Assembly: GCA_905233775.1 (NCBI GenBank)
Contig: CAJOEB010000023.1
Coordinates: 1,359 to 11,732, forward strand
Length of the DNA: 10,374 nt
Origin: an uncultured Alphaproteobacteria bacterium
GTDB taxonomy: Bacteria; Pseudomonadota; Alphaproteobacteria; UBA3830
Direction: 5' to 3'
Shown: positions 1-7,383 of the stretch, piece after piece
Numbering within the stretch: position 1 is the stretch's first letter
Layout: the number at the start of each line of letters is the position of its first letter
The notes under the pieces: model-generated
Database searches by the model: none
The model's input: only the letters and a program-made list of their open reading frames with translations
What the model was told of the DNA's origin: nothing
Translations under genes and position numbers: made by a program

Positions 1-1
1 C

Positions 2-220
2 ACAAAAAGCCAAGTCGCATCCATATATCCCGATCTGGTTTGCAACAAAGATGGTGAAGAAAAACTACTGATATCGTGTTATTACCGCAATGCTCCTACG
101 GGAGTTGATAACTCTAAACTTGGATTCTTTATTTTGAACTTTCCAAAAATTGATTGGTATAGTTTTTCATACAAAATATTAATTACTCCAAAACCCGGAC
201 TGTTTCCTACTAAATGGTAA
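2..220 (+). CDS. C-terminal end of an unrecognised protein (5' truncated by window edge)
   Basis: An open frame enters from the left edge and runs 72 codons to TAA at 218-220. It has no stop despite the AT-rich composition, which supports it being the tail of a real gene. The peptide has a charged stretch near the start (NKDGEEK), then alternating hydrophobic and aromatic residues (SCYYRN, KLGFFILNFPKIDWYSFSY) and ends in LFPTKW. This looks like a soluble beta-rich C-terminus with no clear membrane helix. I do not recognise the family. It lies on the same strand as gltX, with a 50-70 bp gap that carries a plausible promoter, so it is probably a separate transcription unit. In several alphaproteobacteria comEC adjoins gltX, but nothing in these 72 residues lets me call ComEC. 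Confidence 0.55.
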   Translation, partial: TKSQVASIYPDLVCNKDGEEKLLISCYYRNAPTGVDNSKLGFFILNFPKIDWYSFSYKILITPKPGLFPTKW

Positions 221-231
221 AGTAAAAACGA

Positions 232-260
232 TTGCTCCAACAGATTACAGATGCTAAAAT
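232..260 (+). promoter_or_regulatory. Candidate sigma70-type promoter for gltX-cysS
   Basis: TTGCTC at 232-237 matches the -35 consensus at 3 of 6 positions. TAAAAT at 255-260 matches the -10 consensus at 5 of 6. The spacer is exactly 17 bp. Transcription would start near 267. That leaves only about 6 nt before the GTG at 273 but about 24 nt before the ATG at 291, which favours the ATG as the gltX start. The call rests on consensus matching alone in an AT-rich background. Confidence 0.4.
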
Positions 261-272
261 TCTCATAAATTA

Positions 273-1667
273 GTGAAAGTTAGTGCAACCATGGTAGGAG
301 AAATAGTAAGAGTCAGATTTGCGCCATCACCAACAGGTTGGCTGCATGCCGGAAATATCAAGATCGCGTTGTTAAATTATCTTTTTGCAAGGAAATTCGG
401 CGGAAAATTGATTTTGCGCATTGATGATACAGATTTAGAACGTTCTACCAAAGAATCAGAAAATCAAATCTTGGAAGATTTGAAATGGCTCGGTATTAAA
501 TACGATGAATTTTATAGGCAATCCGAACGTATAAATAAATACCAGAAAATTTTTAACAAACTCAAAGATGAAGGACGAGTATATCCTTGTTATGAGACAA
601 AAGAAGAACTGGCACTCAAGCGAAAAACGCAGACTATGAGTGGTATTCCTCCTGTATACGATCGATCGGCTCTAAAATTGACTGACGAACAACGAAAAAT
701 ATTAGAAGATAATGGGCAGAAGCCTTATTGGCGATTTAAATTGAATGATGATAGTGTATCGGAATGGCAAGACTTAGTGCACGGCAAAATACAAATTCCG
801 CTTAATACAGTTAGCGATCCTGTTATCGTAAAACCAGACGGTGGTTTTGTTTATACATTTGCGTCAGTCGTAGATGATGCAGATATCGGCATAACCCACA
901 TAATAAGGGGAGATGATCATGTCACAAATACCGCCACTCAAATAGATATTTTTAATGCGGTCTGTGGAAAAAGTCCGAATTTTGCACATGTACCTCTTAT
1001 GTCTACCATAGATGGGCAAGAAGTATCAAAACGGATAGGATCACCGTTCAGCATAATAAATATGCGTAAAGATGGTATTCTTCCGGAAGCTATAATCGAT
1101 GTTTTAGCAACAATAGGAACATCGGAAAATATTGATTATCATGACACGATAGAATCTCTAATAGAAAAATTCGATTTTAAAAAAATTAGTTTGTCGTCTC
1201 CAAAATTCAATATAGAGGATGTGAAAGCTACCAGCAAAAAGATCCTTGCGGAAAAGAAATTTGAACAAATAAAAGATGAATTACGATCAGTGTTAAGTGA
1301 ATATCATGATATTTCTGATGAAAAGATCAAAATTTTTTGGGAAACAGTAAAAGATAATGTGAATAAAATATCAGATGCAAGTTATTGGTATGATGTTCTT
1401 TTTAAAAATATTCCGACTAATTCTGAGAAAATAGATCTTCATTTTCTCGAGCAAATGGCACAAACACTGCAAAAATCGGCGAATTTTGATGCTTGGATAG
1501 CCGATTTAAAAGCAATATCCGGAAAAAAAGGGCGCGACTTGTTTCATCCGATAAGAATTGCTCTTACAAATCTTGAAAATGGTCCTGAACTTAAAAAAAT
1601 TGTTCATCTTCTCGGATATGAAAATATAAAAAAGAGAATACAAGAGCGTATCGAGAAATTAAAATGA
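273..1667 (+). CDS. gltX: Glutamate--tRNA ligase (GluRS)
   Basis: Class I aminoacyl-tRNA synthetase that charges tRNA-Glu with glutamate in the cytosol. Numbering is from the GTG at 273 (464 aa). The N-terminal catalytic fold opens with RVRFAPSPTGWLHAGN (13-28), where LHAGN is the HIGH motif. RIDDTD follows at 49-54. The KMSKS equivalent is VSKRIGS at 251-257. The helical anticodon-binding half follows, and the total length is normal for bacterial GluRS. The VSKR-x-GS form resembles the second GluRS type (GltX2) of alphaproteobacteria. Those genomes often carry two paralogues, and such enzymes may also charge tRNA-Gln for later amidation; the window cannot test this. Known GluRS proteins start just before the VRVRFAPSPTG block, so ATG 291 (MVGEIVRVRF) is more likely than GTG 273. 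Neither start has a good Shine-Dalgarno. The stop overlaps the cysS start (ATGA), which indicates translational coupling. Confidence 0.95.
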   Translation: MKVSATMVGEIVRVRFAPSPTGWLHAGNIKIALLNYLFARKFGGKLILRIDDTDLERSTKESENQILEDLKWLGIKYDEFYRQSERINKYQKIFNKLKDEGRVYPCYETKEELALKRKTQTMSGIPPVYDRSALKLTDEQRKILEDNGQKPYWRFKLNDDSVSEWQDLVHGKIQIPLNTVSDPVIVKPDGGFVYTFASVVDDADIGITHIIRGDDHVTNTATQIDIFNAVCGKSPNFAHVPLMSTIDGQEVSKRIGSPFSIINMRKDGILPEAIIDVLATIGTSENIDYHDTIESLIEKFDFKKISLSSPKFNIEDVKATSKKILAEKKFEQIKDELRSVLSEYHDISDEKIKIFWETVKDNVNKISDASYWYDVLFKNIPTNSEKIDLHFLEQMAQTLQKSANFDAWIADLKAISGKKGRDLFHPIRIALTNLENGPELKKIVHLLGYENIKKRIQERIEKLK

Positions 1668-3097
1668 AAACAATCAAGCTATATAACTCACTGTCTAACT
1701 CATTGGAAGATTTTGTTCCAATAGATCCCCAAAATGTGAGAATGTATGCCTGCGGACCTACCGTTTATGCCAGTCCTCATATCGGAAACGCAAGACCGAT
1801 AGTTGTGTTTGATGTGCTATTTCGTTTATTAAATGTCATTTACAATAATAAAGTTACTTTCGTTAGAAATATCACCGACGTTGACGATAAAATTAACAAC
1901 AAAGCACATGAGTTGGGTATTTCAATACGTGAATTGACAGACAAAGTCATCGATGAATTTCATTCAAATATTTCAAAACTTAATGTCTGTCGGACTACAT
2001 ATGAGCCACGAGCAACAGATCACATACAAGAAATGCTTGATATCATACAAATATTGATAGACAAAGGGTATGCATATGAAGCCGAAGGACATGTTCTTTT
2101 TCGTGTAAAAAAACTGCAACAATACGGAATACTATCTAAACGAGATATCGACGAAATGATAGCCGGAAGTCGCATAGAAATCGCACCGTATAAAGAGGAT
2201 CCGATGGACTTCGTTTTATGGAAGCCATCTGAAAAAGGTATGCCTGCATGGAACAGCAAATACTCATCTGGACGTCCGGGATGGCATATAGAATGTTCTG
2301 CAATGAGCGCGAAATATCTTGGAAAACAGTTTGATATTCATGCCGGTGGACAAGATTTAATGTTTCCACATCACGAGAATGAAATCGCACAAAATTACGG
2401 CGCTTTTGGATGTTTGATGGCGAATTATTGGTTACATAATGGAATGCTCCTAATTGATGGACAAAAGATGTCTAAGTCATTGGGAAATATTATTTCGCTG
2501 GAAGATATCCTCAAAACGTTAAATGGCGAAGTTATTCGATACGTATTGTTGAGTTCTCATTACCAAAAAACATTAAATTGGACAGATCAAGCTGTTCATC
2601 AAGCAAAACAAGCACTTAACAGATTGTACGGTGCTCTGAAAAAGTGTGAAAAATACATCAAACGTTATTCAGAAAATAGTGATGACTATAAAAACTATAA
2701 ATACAATGAATCTAATGTCATAGATGCTCTTTGTAATAATCTGAACACACCTTTAGCACTAACATATCTACATAAAATAGCTGATCAAATTTACAAAATA
2801 GATGATGATAACAAAAACAATATAAACAATGATAATGATATTGAAATTCGCAAATTGTACACAAAATTAAAAACAGAAGCCAGCTATTTAGGGCTATTGA
2901 ATAAAAATGTATCAGATTGGTTTAAGCAGTATCCAAATTCCGTATCATCTGAAGAAATAGAAAGACTTATTACAGAACGAGCTACAGCAAAAAAACAAAA
3001 AGATTTCCAAAAAGCAGATAATATTCGCTCACAATTGCTTGAAATGGGCATTCAAATTGAAGATACAAAGTTCGGAACTACATGGAGAACAATTTAA
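1664..3097 (+). CDS. cysS: Cysteine--tRNA ligase (CysRS)
   Basis: Class I synthetase that attaches cysteine to tRNA-Cys. The catalytic domain starts with YACGPTVY and the HIGN form of HIGH at 39-42. KMSKS is at 268-272 in GQKMSKSLGN. The zinc ligands that read cysteine are visible: Cys30, Cys211 (HIECSAMS), His236 and Glu240 (FPHHENE), matching the E. coli pattern. The C-terminal tRNA-binding tail (about 428-477) has the typical ending with DTKFGTTWR. The protein is 477 aa, slightly longer than the usual 460 or so. The excess lies in low-complexity Asn/Asp/Lys-rich stretches at about 335-351 and 380-393, probably driven by AT mutation pressure. The ATG overlaps the gltX stop by 4 bp and has only a weak SD-like GAGAAAT, so coupling to gltX translation is likely. 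I see no hairpin-plus-U terminator directly after the stop. Confidence 0.97.
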   Translation: MKTIKLYNSLSNSLEDFVPIDPQNVRMYACGPTVYASPHIGNARPIVVFDVLFRLLNVIYNNKVTFVRNITDVDDKINNKAHELGISIRELTDKVIDEFHSNISKLNVCRTTYEPRATDHIQEMLDIIQILIDKGYAYEAEGHVLFRVKKLQQYGILSKRDIDEMIAGSRIEIAPYKEDPMDFVLWKPSEKGMPAWNSKYSSGRPGWHIECSAMSAKYLGKQFDIHAGGQDLMFPHHENEIAQNYGAFGCLMANYWLHNGMLLIDGQKMSKSLGNIISLEDILKTLNGEVIRYVLLSSHYQKTLNWTDQAVHQAKQALNRLYGALKKCEKYIKRYSENSDDYKNYKYNESNVIDALCNNLNTPLALTYLHKIADQIYKIDDDNKNNINNDNDIEIRKLYTKLKTEASYLGLLNKNVSDWFKQYPNSVSSEEIERLITERATAKKQKDFQKADNIRSQLLEMGIQIEDTKFGTTWRTI

Positions 3098-3136
3098 TCA
3101 AGAATAATAGTTTGCATTAATATCTTGTTTAATATT

Positions 3137-3176
3137 TTGTTAGCAAACTGTTAATTATTTGTTAGTAAGACGTTAA
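3137..3176. repeat. Two 18-bp tandem direct repeats with 22-bp period
   Basis: TTGTTAGCAAACTGTTAA at 3137-3154 and TTGTTAGTAAGACGTTAA at 3159-3176 agree at 14 of 18 positions. The outer blocks TTGTTAG and GTTAA are fully conserved and the centre varies. A 22-bp period is about two helical turns, so both copies would face the same side of the DNA, as tandem protein-binding sites often do. They lie about 40 bp after cysS and about 200 bp before the tRNA gene. The function is unknown. Confidence 0.45.
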
Positions 3177-3335
3177 CTTTTATAAAAACAAAAATTATTC
3201 ATATTTAATCCACAAAAAATAAACATAGATATTATTAGGTACAATTTATTGCTACACAGAGTTTATATGCTATTAATAATAAATTCACAGAAACAATAAC
3301 TAACAACAAAATATATTGAATAATTATATTTATTG

Positions 3336-3363
3336 TTGTAAAAGATAATCTGTTCGTTTAAAT
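3336..3363 (+). promoter_or_regulatory. Weak candidate promoter for tRNA-Pro
   Basis: TTGTAA at 3336-3341 and TTAAAT at 3358-3363 have a 16-bp spacer. They would start transcription near 3370, about 12 nt before the mature tRNA. Both boxes are imperfect and the region is very AT-rich. The position is more persuasive than the sequence. Confidence 0.25.
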
Positions 3364-3381
3364 GATTGAACAATACTAATT

Positions 3382-3458
<77 letters not shown>

Positions 3459-3460
3459 TC

Positions 3461-3469
3461 TTTTTTTTT
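3461..3469 (+). terminator. T-run downstream of tRNA-Pro, possible terminator
   Basis: Nine consecutive T residues begin 3 nt after the CCA. There is no separate hairpin: the tRNA acceptor and T arms are the only GC-rich structure ahead of the run. They could act as the stem of an intrinsic terminator for this short transcript. The run lies in the 30-bp gap between the convergent tRNA and comF. Confidence 0.35.
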
Positions 3470-3488
3470 CATTCAAAAACAAACTTGA

Positions 3489-4211
3489 TCAAAATAAAAC
3501 GACTCTGGCTAATGTAACTACAGTCACAGTTTTTGTTCCATACTTTTTCAGTATTTTTGAACATTCATTAACTGTAGCTCCTGTTGTAAAAACATCATCA
3601 ACTAAAACGATATTTTTATTTACTATAAAATCCTTAAAATTTTCATCGATTCCAAATGAACCAACTATATTTTTTCTACGTTCTTTTCCTGATAATCCTT
3701 CTTGAGGTAATGTTTTCTTTATTTTTCTCAAGATTCTCGGTTCATATTTTATACCACTCAATAGACTTATTTCTTGTGCAAGTAACTCAGACTGATTGTA
3801 TTTTCTCTTTAGTCTCTTCAAAAAATGAATAGGAACAGGAATAATTATATCTGCATTGGTTATTTCGGATGTCGCAGATCTGTACATCCAACTAGCCAAT
3901 TGCTCATACAAATACGTCGCATCTGAATGTTTAAATCTTAGTATAATTTGTTTCGAAAACTCATTATAAACAAAAACAGATATGGCTTTATCAAAATAGG
4001 GCTTATTTGAAATACATTGAGTGCAAATTTGGTCTATATCTACCGAAAAAGGGAGTCCGCATATCTTACATTTTGGTTCTGTAATCCATGTTATTTTAGA
4101 CCAACATTCAGCGCAAAGTCCTACCGTATCAACAAAATTATTACAAAAATCGCATTTAGCAGGAAATAACGCATTTTTTAAAAAATCTATATTTATTTTG
4201 TCTATATTCAT
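3489..4211 (-). CDS. comF: ComF family phosphoribosyltransferase-like protein
   Basis: A 240-aa protein with the standard ComF layout. The N-terminus has four CxxC pairs (Cys20/23, 33/36, 48/51, 63/66), expected to bind zinc. A middle segment has PVPIHFLKRLKRKYNQSELLA (125-145), typical of the family. The C-terminal type I phosphoribosyltransferase core carries the PRPP-binding loop VLVDDVFTTGAT (202-213). Family members are needed for natural transformation in several bacteria, as cytoplasmic factors acting on incoming single-stranded DNA; the reaction is not settled. Length and motifs are complete, so the gene looks functional. The start is ATG at 4209-4211, with no strong SD. Only 52 bp separate it from the divergent MscS-like gene, so promoters must overlap or abut there. 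No other competence gene is identifiable in the window, and ComF homologues also occur in non-competent bacteria. Confidence 0.93.
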   Translation of the reverse strand: MNIDKINIDFLKNALFPAKCDFCNNFVDTVGLCAECWSKITWITEPKCKICGLPFSVDIDQICTQCISNKPYFDKAISVFVYNEFSKQIILRFKHSDATYLYEQLASWMYRSATSEITNADIIIPVPIHFLKRLKRKYNQSELLAQEISLLSGIKYEPRILRKIKKTLPQEGLSGKERRKNIVGSFGIDENFKDFIVNKNIVLVDDVFTTGATVNECSKILKKYGTKTVTVVTLARVVLF

Positions 4212-4263
4212 ATATTCTAAACTTATGTAATCTAAAATACATATTAAATTGTAAGAGGTAATT

Positions 4264-6021
4264 ATGGAATTTTTGTTAAATCATACCGGATTATTCGTTT
4301 TTTCTTCTATAACTTTACTTGCTCAATCTTTTTTTATGATTATTGCTTTTTATTTATCAAAACTATTTATAGAAGTTGAAGTTAATAAACTCAAGAAAGA
4401 TTCGACGCACTTAGATATCGGCATAATTCTCGCATTCGGATTAATTCTTTCCACAATTATATCTTTCGTCGGAACAATGGCTATTAATGCTGTTGCTCGA
4501 TATTTTTACCCAAACCCTGATTATTTATATAATTCTTATTTTGAATTGCTTATTGTTTTTTCTGCTGTTTTGCTTGCAAGTTGTGCTCTATTTTCAAAAC
4601 CAAAAGAACACCTGAGATTTAAACATCTTTCGCATGAAGAATCCCAAAGTATACACAATCGGTTTTTAAGAACAGTTGCTATATCACTTATTATCACAAT
4701 ATTAGCTTATGCATTGGTTAATACTTTTCTTGGAACACAATACGGTTTAATGTGCGAATATGGATCAATAGGTATAATTATTCTTTATTGTTTTATTGAG
4801 GTAAGTGTATCATCTGATATTCTCACAAAAATTTTAAATATAAAGAAGTCGAAAATCAGCAGCATATCGGTAAAATTAACAAATTTTATTAACAGTAAGT
4901 TTCGTTACGTAACATTATTTTGTATGATATATGCAATCGAAATAAATTGTCGCAATCAGTTAAGCGAAACGGCAGCATTTACACACATAAATAACGTGTA
5001 TCTGTTTTTATTGGCAATTATTGCATTTCAGTGTGTTATTGTGTTAATAATCAACAAATTTGCGGATTATATTAGTTCTATAGATGATAGTTCGCATTCA
5101 AAGCAGTTTATTCAAAATCGTAGCAAAAATATGATATGGATATGCAATTTTATTGTGTTATCTATGTATTTCACGATGATTTGTGTTGCTATGCAATACA
5201 GCGGAATTAATATCAAAAAATATGTTATCAATGAGTACTTTTTGGTTGGTGTAATTGGTGTTTTTGTCACAACTATGATATGCCGTATTTTTAATGAGTT
5301 TAGGGATTCTATTCTCGAAAAAGCAGAGAAAGGCGATAAAGAGCATTATACAAAACTAAAGACATTTGCGCCGACATTTTCGACCATTTTTTATTTTGTG
5401 CTACTTCTGACCGCGATATTAATTATTCTCTCTAATTTCGGAGTTGATGTTACTCCTGTAGTCGCGTCATTTTCAATATTTAGCGCAGCATTTGCTCTTG
5501 CTTCACAGGATATTATCAAAGCGTTTCTGCATGGACTTACTTTGCTGATAGAAAAAAATCTTTATGTTGGTGATTTTATAACAATAAATGATAAGAGCGG
5601 AACAATAGAAAGACTTTCTGTTCGGGTAGTATATTTACGAGCGCTAAACGGAAGTTTGCATGTGATCCCATATAATTTAATTAATGCAATTACAAATTAC
5701 TCAAAAGGATATAAGCGTCATTCAGAATTATTAAGGTTAGTTTCAAAAGATGATGTAGAGAAAGCCAGTAAAATTCTAATTAACGTTGTAGAACAGATGA
5801 AAAGGGAACCTAAGTATGAAGGAAAAATCCTAAGCGATGTTGTTATACATGGAGTTCAACCATTTGATCTTTCGGGAATAAAGATTAATTGGGAAGTTGT
5901 AACTGATGCGACTTTAGTACACTTTGCAAATGACGTATATCGTCGTCTTATCGCTGAATTTGATAAAAACGGTATAAAGGTACCGCAAATGGCGAGTAAC
6001 ATTAGTGTAAATGAGCAGTGA
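4264..6021 (+). CDS. MscS-family mechanosensitive channel, large form (about 11 TM)
   Basis: A 585-aa inner-membrane protein. Hydrophobic segments lie at about 9-36, 51-74, 92-110, 135-155, 166-184, 213-230, 245-265, 289-309, 325-341, 369-391 and 395-424. The last is the pore-lining helix of the MscS core. The core continues with the beta domain VGDFITINDKSGTIERLS (435-452) and ALNGSLHVIPYNLI (460-473), then an alpha/beta domain to about 575. MscS channels open under membrane tension and release solutes during hypo-osmotic shock. The pore helix (ASFSIFSAAFALASQDIIKA, 401-420) keeps small residues but lacks the regular Gly/Ala ladder of E. coli MscS. The common IPN after the beta strands is IPYN here. 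There is no signal peptide and no large periplasmic domain, unlike MscK. A strong SD, AGAGG at 4254-4258, precedes the ATG by 5 nt. I cannot assign it to a named subtype. Confidence 0.88.
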   Translation: MEFLLNHTGLFVFSSITLLAQSFFMIIAFYLSKLFIEVEVNKLKKDSTHLDIGIILAFGLILSTIISFVGTMAINAVARYFYPNPDYLYNSYFELLIVFSAVLLASCALFSKPKEHLRFKHLSHEESQSIHNRFLRTVAISLIITILAYALVNTFLGTQYGLMCEYGSIGIIILYCFIEVSVSSDILTKILNIKKSKISSISVKLTNFINSKFRYVTLFCMIYAIEINCRNQLSETAAFTHINNVYLFLLAIIAFQCVIVLIINKFADYISSIDDSSHSKQFIQNRSKNMIWICNFIVLSMYFTMICVAMQYSGINIKKYVINEYFLVGVIGVFVTTMICRIFNEFRDSILEKAEKGDKEHYTKLKTFAPTFSTIFYFVLLLTAILIILSNFGVDVTPVVASFSIFSAAFALASQDIIKAFLHGLTLLIEKNLYVGDFITINDKSGTIERLSVRVVYLRALNGSLHVIPYNLINAITNYSKGYKRHSELLRLVSKDDVEKASKILINVVEQMKREPKYEGKILSDVVIHGVQPFDLSGIKINWEVVTDATLVHFANDVYRRLIAEFDKNGIKVPQMASNISVNEQ

Positions 6022-6145
6022 TATATGAATATATGTTGATGTGGATATATTTATAGGAATTATTAGTTAAGTATGTGTATAAATGTGTATATATATTATG
6101 GATTAAATGAATTTATGTCGTAAATTGTTAAAGATGGAGTGAAAA

Positions 6146-6589
6146 TTGAAAATAATCATAAAGAAAAAGAGTACAATTTTAACAATATCTCTCATATTTA
6201 TGCTATCCGGGTGTGGCTATTTTTCCGGATCTAGTTCTGGATGCAGCTGTAATAATAGTGGCGGTATTGGTGGTAACAATAATGTTGACATTGATGACTT
6301 AGCAGACAGGCAGGAACAAAAACTGAAGCGATATTTTGTGAGTGGCGGGCGAGGTATGGCGGATGTATCTACGCTTATATCTGAAACCAGAGCAATTTCT
6401 TACCATTTAAAAGCAGATGGACAGAGAGAAAGGGCAAATAAATTTGATTCGTATACTGACGTGCTTATGTATGGAAATAGAACGATAGATGAATCCATAA
6501 GAGATGTACAACGTCTTGTAAAAAATGATAATGTAACAGCTGAAGGTGAAAGCAAAGTGTGTAAAATCTTGAATAAAATATTTCCTTAA
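6146..6589 (+). CDS. Small predicted lipoprotein, unknown function
   Basis: A 147-aa protein that I do not recognise. A TTG start at 6146 is chosen because GGAG at 6136-6139 lies 6 nt upstream and the signal sequence begins there (MKIIIKKKST). The signal peptide has a Lys-rich n-region, a hydrophobic core and the lipobox LSGC, with acylated Cys23. Gly at +2 rather than Asp predicts transfer to the outer membrane by the Lol rule known from E. coli. Residues 24-46 are a Gly/Ser/Asn-rich tether with two more cysteines (33, 35). From about 48 to the end the sequence is polar and probably helical (DIDDLADRQEQKLKRYF, then IDESIRDVQRLVKN), with a last cysteine at 139. It is a single gene, 124 bp after the channel gene, with a decayed IS downstream. 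No promoter is convincing in the AT-rich leader. Confidence 0.75.
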   Translation: MKIIIKKKSTILTISLIFMLSGCGYFSGSSSGCSCNNSGGIGGNNNVDIDDLADRQEQKLKRYFVSGGRGMADVSTLISETRAISYHLKADGQRERANKFDSYTDVLMYGNRTIDESIRDVQRLVKNDNVTAEGESKVCKILNKIFP

Positions 6590-6637
6590 TTCATGAAGTA
6601 GAGGGTAATTTTTTACTGATGAAAACATATCTATTTT

Positions 6638-6661
6638 GGCTTTAGACCAGCATTTTTTTGA
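6638..6661 (+). repeat. Left terminal inverted repeat of the IS1595-type relic
   Basis: It starts GGCTTTAGACCAGCAT and matches the inverted sequence at 7704-7727 at 19 of 24 positions. It lies at the transposase C-terminal side, overlapping or just beyond the pseudogene stop. Confidence 0.65.
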
Positions 6662-6715
6662 TTTTAGTTTTTTTTAAATAATAATAATTTTACAAAGAAA
6701 GTAGCGAAATCAATA

Positions 6716-6806
6716 GGGTTATTGCGAAAGTCGAGAATGGCATTTTTGAGAATCTGATTATCAAAGATAATAAAATAAATAGTACAAATTACTTTCGCAA
6801 GAGATC
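6716..6806 (+). mobile_element. MITE A, 91 bp, TA-flanked
   Basis: It lies between TA at 6714-6715 and TA at 6807-6808. The left end is GGGTTATTGCGAAAGTC. The right end, read inverted, is GATCTCTTGCGAAAGT, a variant that shares TTGCGAAAGT. About 41 of the first 48 bases match MITE C read in reverse. It has no coding capacity. It sits in the last codons of the transposase pseudogene. Removing it with one TA joins YKDYRDI to an in-frame tail ending at TAA 6664-6666. Confidence 0.75.
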
Positions 6807-6982
6807 TAATATCTCTATAATCTTTATAATTGAAACTAGCTTCACTTTTTTTAAATGCAGGATGAATTTATCATCGGTTAACCCGTTAAATTTTGAGAAA
6901 CGTTTTTTAGAATAGCTCCAAAAGCACTAGAAGTTGTTGACGCAAGATTTTTCGCAAGCAAATTCATTTTCATGATAAAATA

Positions 6983-7072
6983 GATCTCTTGCGAAAGTAA
7001 TTTGTACTATACTATTTTTTATTTCTGATAATTAGGTTTTCAAAACGTCGTTTTCGATTTTCGCAATAACCC
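6983..7072 (-). mobile_element. MITE B, 90 bp, TA-flanked
   Basis: It lies between TA at 6981-6982 and TA at 7073-7074, in the opposite orientation to A. It shares with A the variant end GATCTCTTGCGAAAGT and the adjoining AATTTGTAC. The other end is the standard GGGTTATTGCGAAA. Removing it with one TA joins NSYNYYRL to ENEFACEKSC in the same reading frame. That matches the expected order in IS1595-type transposases and is strong evidence for an insertion with TA duplication. Confidence 0.8.
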
Positions 7073-7296
7073 TAATAATCGATAATAGTTGTAGCTATTC
7101 AAAATCAGATCATCATATGCTTTCCATCTGTTGGTGTGAATTGTAGAATCTTCAAGGATTTTCCCTTGGATAATCGGCATTAATTCTTCTCGAGATCAAT
7201 TTGGTACAACTGTTACAAACACCTTTCTGTTTCTTTTCTACAGCCAGAAAACTAGTATTTTCCCAGCCACTTCTCGATGAAACACAAGAACTAATA

Positions 7297-7383
7297 GAGT
7301 TATTGCGAAAGTCATTTTATACGTTTTCTCTGTACTTATAATCAGAGTCTTTCAAATGCTATTTTCGACTTTCGCAATAACCC
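7297..7383 (-). mobile_element. MITE C, 87 bp, TA-flanked
   Basis: It has 17-bp terminal inverted repeats, GAGTTATTGCGAAAGTC at 7297-7313 and GACTTTCGCAATAACCC at 7367-7383, with one mismatch. It is flanked by TA on both sides; in fact TAATA stands on both sides (7292-7296 and 7384-7388). It has the most symmetrical ends of the three copies and so may be closest to the active form. Removing it with one TA keeps the transposase frame open from GKTPIFRL to HREVAGK. TA target choice fits IS630/Tc1-mariner-like or some IS5-like transposases. No autonomous partner is in the window. Confidence 0.8.

Larger units (their letters stand above)
3098..3381. other. AT-rich intergenic spacer with tandem and inverted repeats
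   Basis: I see no gene in this 284 bp. It holds two 18-bp direct repeats (listed separately) and a 7-bp inverted pair, AGTTTGC at 3109-3115 with GCAAACT at 3143-3149. It also holds a longer AT-rich stem with arms at about 3303-3315 (ACAACAAAATATA) and 3325-3339, one bulge and a 9-nt loop. None is followed by a T-run, so these are not standard terminators. Promoter signals for the downstream tRNA lie at the right end. All of this could partly be chance in sequence this rich in A and T. Confidence 0.5.
6714..7074. repeat. Long inverted repeat formed by MITEs A and B
   Basis: Arms 6714-6808 and 6981-7074 are inverted copies. Their inner 30 bp (6779-6808 and 6981-7010) are perfectly complementary, and the outer parts match with scattered differences and small gaps. 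The 172-bp centre carries the transposase C-terminal remnant, so this is two separate insertions of one MITE subtype and not a single palindromic element. Read-through RNA could fold into a very long hairpin. Confidence 0.85.

Noticed and set aside
2020..2390. Open frames on the - strand inside cysS, and similar ones in secA and the channel gene
   Set aside because: They lie fully inside strongly supported genes and show no start signals or family motifs, so they are shadows.
3098..3260. Possible replication-origin features (TTAATCCACA near 3205, AT-rich repeats)
   Set aside because: There is only one imperfect DnaA-box-like match with an inserted base, no cluster of boxes and no origin-linked genes. 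It is expected by chance in this composition.
6878..6973. A 31-codon - strand frame starting MKMNLLAKNLAS between MITEs A and B
   Set aside because: It has no Shine-Dalgarno. The same DNA in another frame clearly encodes the transposase C-terminus (SYSKKRFSKFNGL), so this frame is a shadow.
6714..7074. A single 361-bp palindromic element, or one MITE nested in the centre of another
   Set aside because: The two arms each align end to end with MITE C as separate copies of about 90 bp. The centre is transposase coding sequence that joins in frame when each arm is removed.
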